This document shows, piece by piece, positions 30,975-32,343 of a stretch of DNA of 32,343 nucleotides (position 1 is its first letter; each line of letters opens with the position of its first letter). The position numbers were made by a program, and so were the translations under genes. The notes beneath the pieces are model-generated. The model did no database searches and was not told the DNA's origin. It saw nothing but the letters and a program-made list of their open reading frames with translations. The stretch is from Prevotella sp. UBA6447 (lineage in GTDB: Bacteria; Bacteroidota; Bacteroidia; Bacteroidales; Bacteroidaceae). The stretch spans positions 1 to 32,343 of the forward strand of contig DJOD01000012.1 in NCBI GenBank assembly GCA_002437115.1. The letters are read 5' to 3'.

Positions 30975-32186
30975 ATGAAGAAAATCATCTTGGCGGCGAT
31001 GGCCGCCATGCTGGCCCTCGGCGCAGGGGCAGCAGAGAAGAAGGACAGCGTCAAGTCAAACAAGCCTGTCTTCACCACCATCAAGGAAAATCCCATCACC
31101 AGCATCAAGAACCAAAACCGCTCGGGTACCTGCTGGGACTATAGTACTTTGGCCTTCTTCGAGGCCGAGATCCTGAAAAAGACGGGCAAGACCTACGACC
31201 TCTGCGAGGCTTTCGTGGCCAACAAGACTTACATGGACCGTGCCATCCAAGTGGTGCGACTGCACGGCGACTGCCAATTCTCGCAAGGTGGCAGCGCTTA
31301 CGACCCACTCTATGCCATCCAGCACTATGGCATATGCCCCGAGACGGCCATGCCGCTGACCGGAAGCCAGTATGGCGACTCACTGTTTAACTTCAATGAG
31401 TTCTTCAAGGTTATGTCGCCTTACGTGGACGCTGTGGCTAAGAGCAACGCCAGCAAGCTCTCACCCGCATGGAAGAGCGGTCTGCAGGGCATCCTCGACG
31501 CTTACCTGGGCAAGTGCCCCGAGACCTTCAAGTATGAGGGCAAGACCTATACCCCGAAGAGCTTCGCGGCAGCCATCGGGCTCGACTCAGCCGCCTGCAA
31601 CGATTATGTGAGCTTCACATCCTACACACACCATCCCTTCTGGACGGCCTTTGCCGTGGAGGTGCAGGACAACTGGCGTAACCCGCTGTCGTGGAACGTG
31701 CCAATGGAAGATTTGGGCAAGATCATCGACAACGCCATCATGAACGGCTACACCGTAGCTTGGGGCGGCGACGTGTCGGAGGAAGGCTTCACGCGCGACG
31801 GACTGGCTTACATGTACGACACCAAGAAGCTCGAGAGCCTCGAGGGATCTGATATGGCTCATTGGCTGAAGCTGTCGTCTACGAAGAAGAAAAACCTCAT
31901 CGACTCGCTGGGAGTGAACGTGCCCGAGGTGACACCCACGCAGAAGCAGCGCCAGGAGCGCTACGACAACTGGGAGCTGACCGACGACCACGGCATGCTC
32001 ATCTACGGCATCGCCAAAGACCAAAACGGCAAGGAATACTACATGGTAAAGAACTCATGGGGTGAGACTGGCAAGTACAAGGGTATCTGGTACATGACCA
32101 AGAACTTCATCGTGGCCAACACCATGGACTTCATGGTCAACAAGAACGCTGTACCCAAGGACATCCGCAAGAAGTGCGGACTCTAA
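30975..32186 (+). CDS. Secreted C1-family (papain-fold) cysteine peptidase
   Basis: The 403-residue protein has a signal peptide (MKKIILAAMAAMLALGAGA, cleavage near AGA-AEK) and a papain fold in the aminopeptidase C/bleomycin hydrolase-like arrangement: oxyanion Gln47 and nucleophile Cys53 in IKNQNRSGTCWDYS, GQQG-type middle segment replaced by FSQGGSAYDPLYAIQHYG, His339 in DDHGMLIYGI and Asn360 in VKNSWG. All catalytic residues are in place. It likely degrades peptides in the periplasm or outside. Bacteroidetes often annotate it as aminopeptidase C. Start ATG 30975. It follows pepP by 38 bases and ends at a strong terminator. Confidence 0.92.
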   Translation: MKKIILAAMAAMLALGAGAAEKKDSVKSNKPVFTTIKENPITSIKNQNRSGTCWDYSTLAFFEAEILKKTGKTYDLCEAFVANKTYMDRAIQVVRLHGDCQFSQGGSAYDPLYAIQHYGICPETAMPLTGSQYGDSLFNFNEFFKVMSPYVDAVAKSNASKLSPAWKSGLQGILDAYLGKCPETFKYEGKTYTPKSFAAAIGLDSAACNDYVSFTSYTHHPFWTAFAVEVQDNWRNPLSWNVPMEDLGKIIDNAIMNGYTVAWGGDVSEEGFTRDGLAYMYDTKKLESLEGSDMAHWLKLSSTKKKNLIDSLGVNVPEVTPTQKQRQERYDNWELTDDHGMLIYGIAKDQNGKEYYMVKNSWGETGKYKGIWYMTKNFIVANTMDFMVNKNAVPKDIRKKCGL

Positions 32187-32214
32187 GCGGTTACTCACAT
32201 CAGTTATATATAAG

Positions 32215-32254
32215 AACAGGAGAAAAGTCAACTGTGACTTTTCTCCTGTTTTTT
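32215..32254 (+). terminator. Strong terminator after the C1 peptidase gene
   Basis: Perfect 16-base arms (32215-32230 and 32235-32250) with loop ACTG and six T at 32249-32254, beginning 28 bases after the stop codon. The remaining 89 bases of the window (32255-32343) show no recognisable gene. Confidence 0.93.
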
Positions 32255-32343
32255 AGCTACGTACAGGATCCCGACAAAATCCAGGGCTTCAACCGAGACA
32301 GCTACCAACGCAACAACCCACTAAAGGGATGTTCTATAAATTA

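Noticed and set aside
1..32343. tRNA genes, CRISPR arrays, intact insertion sequences
   Set aside because: I looked for T-arm motifs, spaced direct repeats and transposase-like frames and found none that hold up.

Overview
The window looks like a chromosomal segment from a Bacteroidales bacterium, most likely a Prevotella relative. The evidence is: Bacteroidetes-type promoter boxes (TAnnTTTG, sometimes with an upstream TTTG) ahead of many genes and no strong Shine-Dalgarno sites; lipoproteins with FTGC or FTSC lipoboxes, one followed by a run of Asp (a surface-export signal in this phylum); a BtuG-type surface lipoprotein in a B12 locus; and a separate pheS distant from thrS-infC-rpmI-rplT. 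The species assignment is inference. I saw no tRNA, rRNA, CRISPR array, intact insertion sequence or prophage.

Layout. 1-3.9 kb (minus): translation genes thrS, infC, rpmI, rplT; infC has its own well-formed promoter. 4.0-7.6 kb (minus): SPOR lipoprotein, ruvX, def and a large TPR protein. 7.8-8.9 kb (plus): a small envelope cluster (YtxH protein, holin-like membrane protein, short unknown protein) with a strongly structured DNA/RNA element between its first two genes. 8.9-9.6 kb: an AT-rich gap without a convincing gene, ending in a complete promoter followed about 45 bases later by a perfect intrinsic terminator, i.e. a candidate RNA of about 60 nt. 9.6-12.3 kb (minus): DUF4348-like lipoprotein, murB and a metallo-beta-lactamase-fold hydrolase. 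12.3-13.4 kb (plus): pheS. 13.7-16.5 kb (minus): a divergent NAD-dependent DNA ligase and trmD, whose likely promoter would make its mRNA nearly leaderless. 16.7-21.9 kb (plus): B3/B4-domain protein, type II pantothenate kinase, an S9 dipeptidyl peptidase and a GltD-like flavoprotein.

22.0-28.6 kb (minus) is a cobalamin uptake operon: a B12 riboswitch, then btuB, btuG, btuF, btuC and a PduO-type adenosyltransferase, most of them overlapping or nearly touching. Together they would capture B12 at the surface (BtuG/BtuB), hand it to the periplasmic binding protein, import it and adenosylate it. The ATPase gene btuD is not here. Downstream of the operon lies the C-terminal stump of an Eco57I-type restriction-modification protein, next to a run of nine G and a small inverted repeat, suggesting past rearrangement.

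28.6-32.3 kb: a patatin-like protein (minus), diverging from an aminopeptidase P and a secreted C1 papain-fold peptidase (plus), the latter closed by a strong terminator. The three peptidases in the window fit a peptide-using, host- or gut-associated lifestyle (inference).
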